A stretch of DNA of 64,000 nucleotides, from the NCBI RefSeq assembly GCF_011059145.1, contig NZ_JAALLT010000003.1, positions 310,001 to 374,000 of the forward strand. Reading direction: 5' to 3'. Of the stretch, positions 63,313-64,000 are shown one piece after another (position 1 is the first letter of the stretch; each line of letters begins with the position of its first letter). The notes under the pieces were generated by a model, which was not told the DNA's origin, did not search any database, and saw only the letters and a program-made list of their open reading frames with translations. A program made the translations under genes and the position numbers. Origin of the DNA: Halalkalibaculum roseum (GTDB lineage: Bacteria; Bacteroidota; Rhodothermia; Balneolales; Balneolaceae).

Positions 63313-64000
63313 ATGTCCCCATCTGAAGAACGTCACATTATGACCCAGGATCCTCCCAAGGCTAAGGCCCCGGTGGATCGCACCGCTGACATGTCGTTTC
63401 TGGAGCACCTTGAAGAGTTGCGCTGGAGACTCATAAAAGGTCTCGGCGGACTCGCAGTAGGCATGCTTGTAGCGGTCTTCTTCAGTGATTTCCTGGTCAA
63501 TAAGGTAATGCTCGGGCCCACCCGTGCCGATTTCATCGTTTACCAGATACTGGGAATTGATGCCATAGACTTAACCCTGCAGAGTAGAAAACTTCCGGGT
63601 CAATTTTTTACCTACTGGGGAACATTGATCCTTATGGGTGCCATTATCGGTTCACCGATTCTATTTTACCAGCTTTGGGCATTTGTAGAACCCGCCCTCG
63701 AAAGTGCTGAAAAATGGAAGAGTCGCCTGCATTCCCTATTTATCACCGCTTTTTTTATTGCAGGAGTTTGTTTCGGGTATTTTGTGCTGGTACCTTTTGC
63801 ACTGCAGTTCTTCAGCCAGTTCCAGATATCCGATGTCATTCACAATGATTTTGACATCAATGAATATTTCAGTTCCCTTTCGATGTGGGTAATTTCCTGC
63901 GGTATCATATTTCAGTTACCGGTAATAAGTTACTTCCTGTCAAAATTTGGATTACTCTCGCCGGAATTCCTCCGCAAGTATCGACGCCATTCTATTGTAG
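63313..64000 (+). CDS. tatC: Twin-arginine translocase subunit TatC (3' end outside window)
   Basis: The frame opens at ATG 63313 (MSPSEERHIMTQDPP) and is still open at base 64000, so 229 codons are seen. MSFLEHLEELRWRLIKGL is the TatC N-terminal signature, followed by the first helix. FFTYWGTLILMGAIIGSPILFYQLWAFVEPAL is typical of the central helices, and LQFFSQFQISDVIHN and SYFLSKFGLLSPEFLRKYRR lie further on. The first 29 residues are a polar extension before the usual start. TatC forms the substrate-receptor of the Tat pathway; tatA is not in this window. Confidence 0.95.
   Translation, partial: MSPSEERHIMTQDPPKAKAPVDRTADMSFLEHLEELRWRLIKGLGGLAVGMLVAVFFSDFLVNKVMLGPTRADFIVYQILGIDAIDLTLQSRKLPGQFFTYWGTLILMGAIIGSPILFYQLWAFVEPALESAEKWKSRLHSLFITAFFIAGVCFGYFVLVPFALQFFSQFQISDVIHNDFDINEYFSSLSMWVISCGIIFQLPVISYFLSKFGLLSPEFLRKYRRHSIV

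Overview
The window is a chromosomal segment of a heterotrophic Gram-negative bacterium. SusC/FecA-style TonB receptors with carboxypeptidase-like N-terminal domains, DUF4249 and DUF4159 proteins, a Y_Y_Y beta-propeller sensor and a Bacteroidetes-type promoter (TATATTTG at 60591) all point to the Bacteroidota/Rhodothermota/Balneolota group. My best guess is Balneolaceae, by inference from gene content only. Most genes are chromosomal housekeeping genes in short operons. Both ends are cut: RNase E/G on the left, TatC on the right.

Layout. 1-4.7 kb: rng end, hslV-hslU protease, S41 processing peptidase. 4.9-8.4 kb: dcd-Bfd-like-rsmE operon, EVE protein, PP-loop ATPase. 8.4-11.1 kb: three dTDP-L-rhamnose genes (rfbD, rfbC, rfbB; no rfbA here). 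11.6-23.9 kb: the most unusual region, made of two adjacent surface-appendage loci. The first holds five membrane-anchored pilin-like proteins (one PilV-like, one PilW-like, three tandem PilX-like paralogues) that lack a normal prepilin cleavage site. The second is a chaperone-usher-like locus with four DUF4402-type subunits, a PapD-like chaperone, a 1157-residue usher-like outer-membrane protein ending in SPOR-like repeats, and a fifth subunit-like gene facing it. A hairpin terminator behind the likely major subunit separates subunits from chaperone and usher.

24-33.3 kb: pyruvate dehydrogenase pdhA-pdhB-pdhC, alaS, two membrane proteins and a plant-type ferredoxin-NADP reductase. 33.4-38.8 kb: a helical-repeat membrane protein, a response regulator, an M23 peptidase and a two-component-propeller/class III cyclase fusion with a substituted catalytic Asn. 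39.2-41.6 kb: NfeD plus two SPFH proteins. 41.6-47.5 kb: a FecI-type sigma factor, a DUF5666-like lipoprotein, FecR and a FecA-like receptor, one cell-surface signalling unit. 47.5-51.8 kb: DUF899, RidA, DUF389, a free-standing TonB-plug lipoprotein and a STAS protein. 51.9-54.4 kb: an AT-rich islet of three orphan exported proteins (one TIMP/netrin-like) beside tmRNA and a degenerate second copy of the tmRNA 3' end, looking like an old integration scar. 54.5-64 kb: lysC-lysA fusion, a TonB receptor/DUF4249 pair, DUF4159 with an apparent leaderless promoter, rpiB, glyA and tatC.

Several intergenic spots (33.43, 48.74 and 61.30 kb, possibly 25.51 kb) carry tandem or degenerate 7-bp repeats. 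No CRISPR array, transposase, integrase, rRNA or complete tRNA gene was seen.
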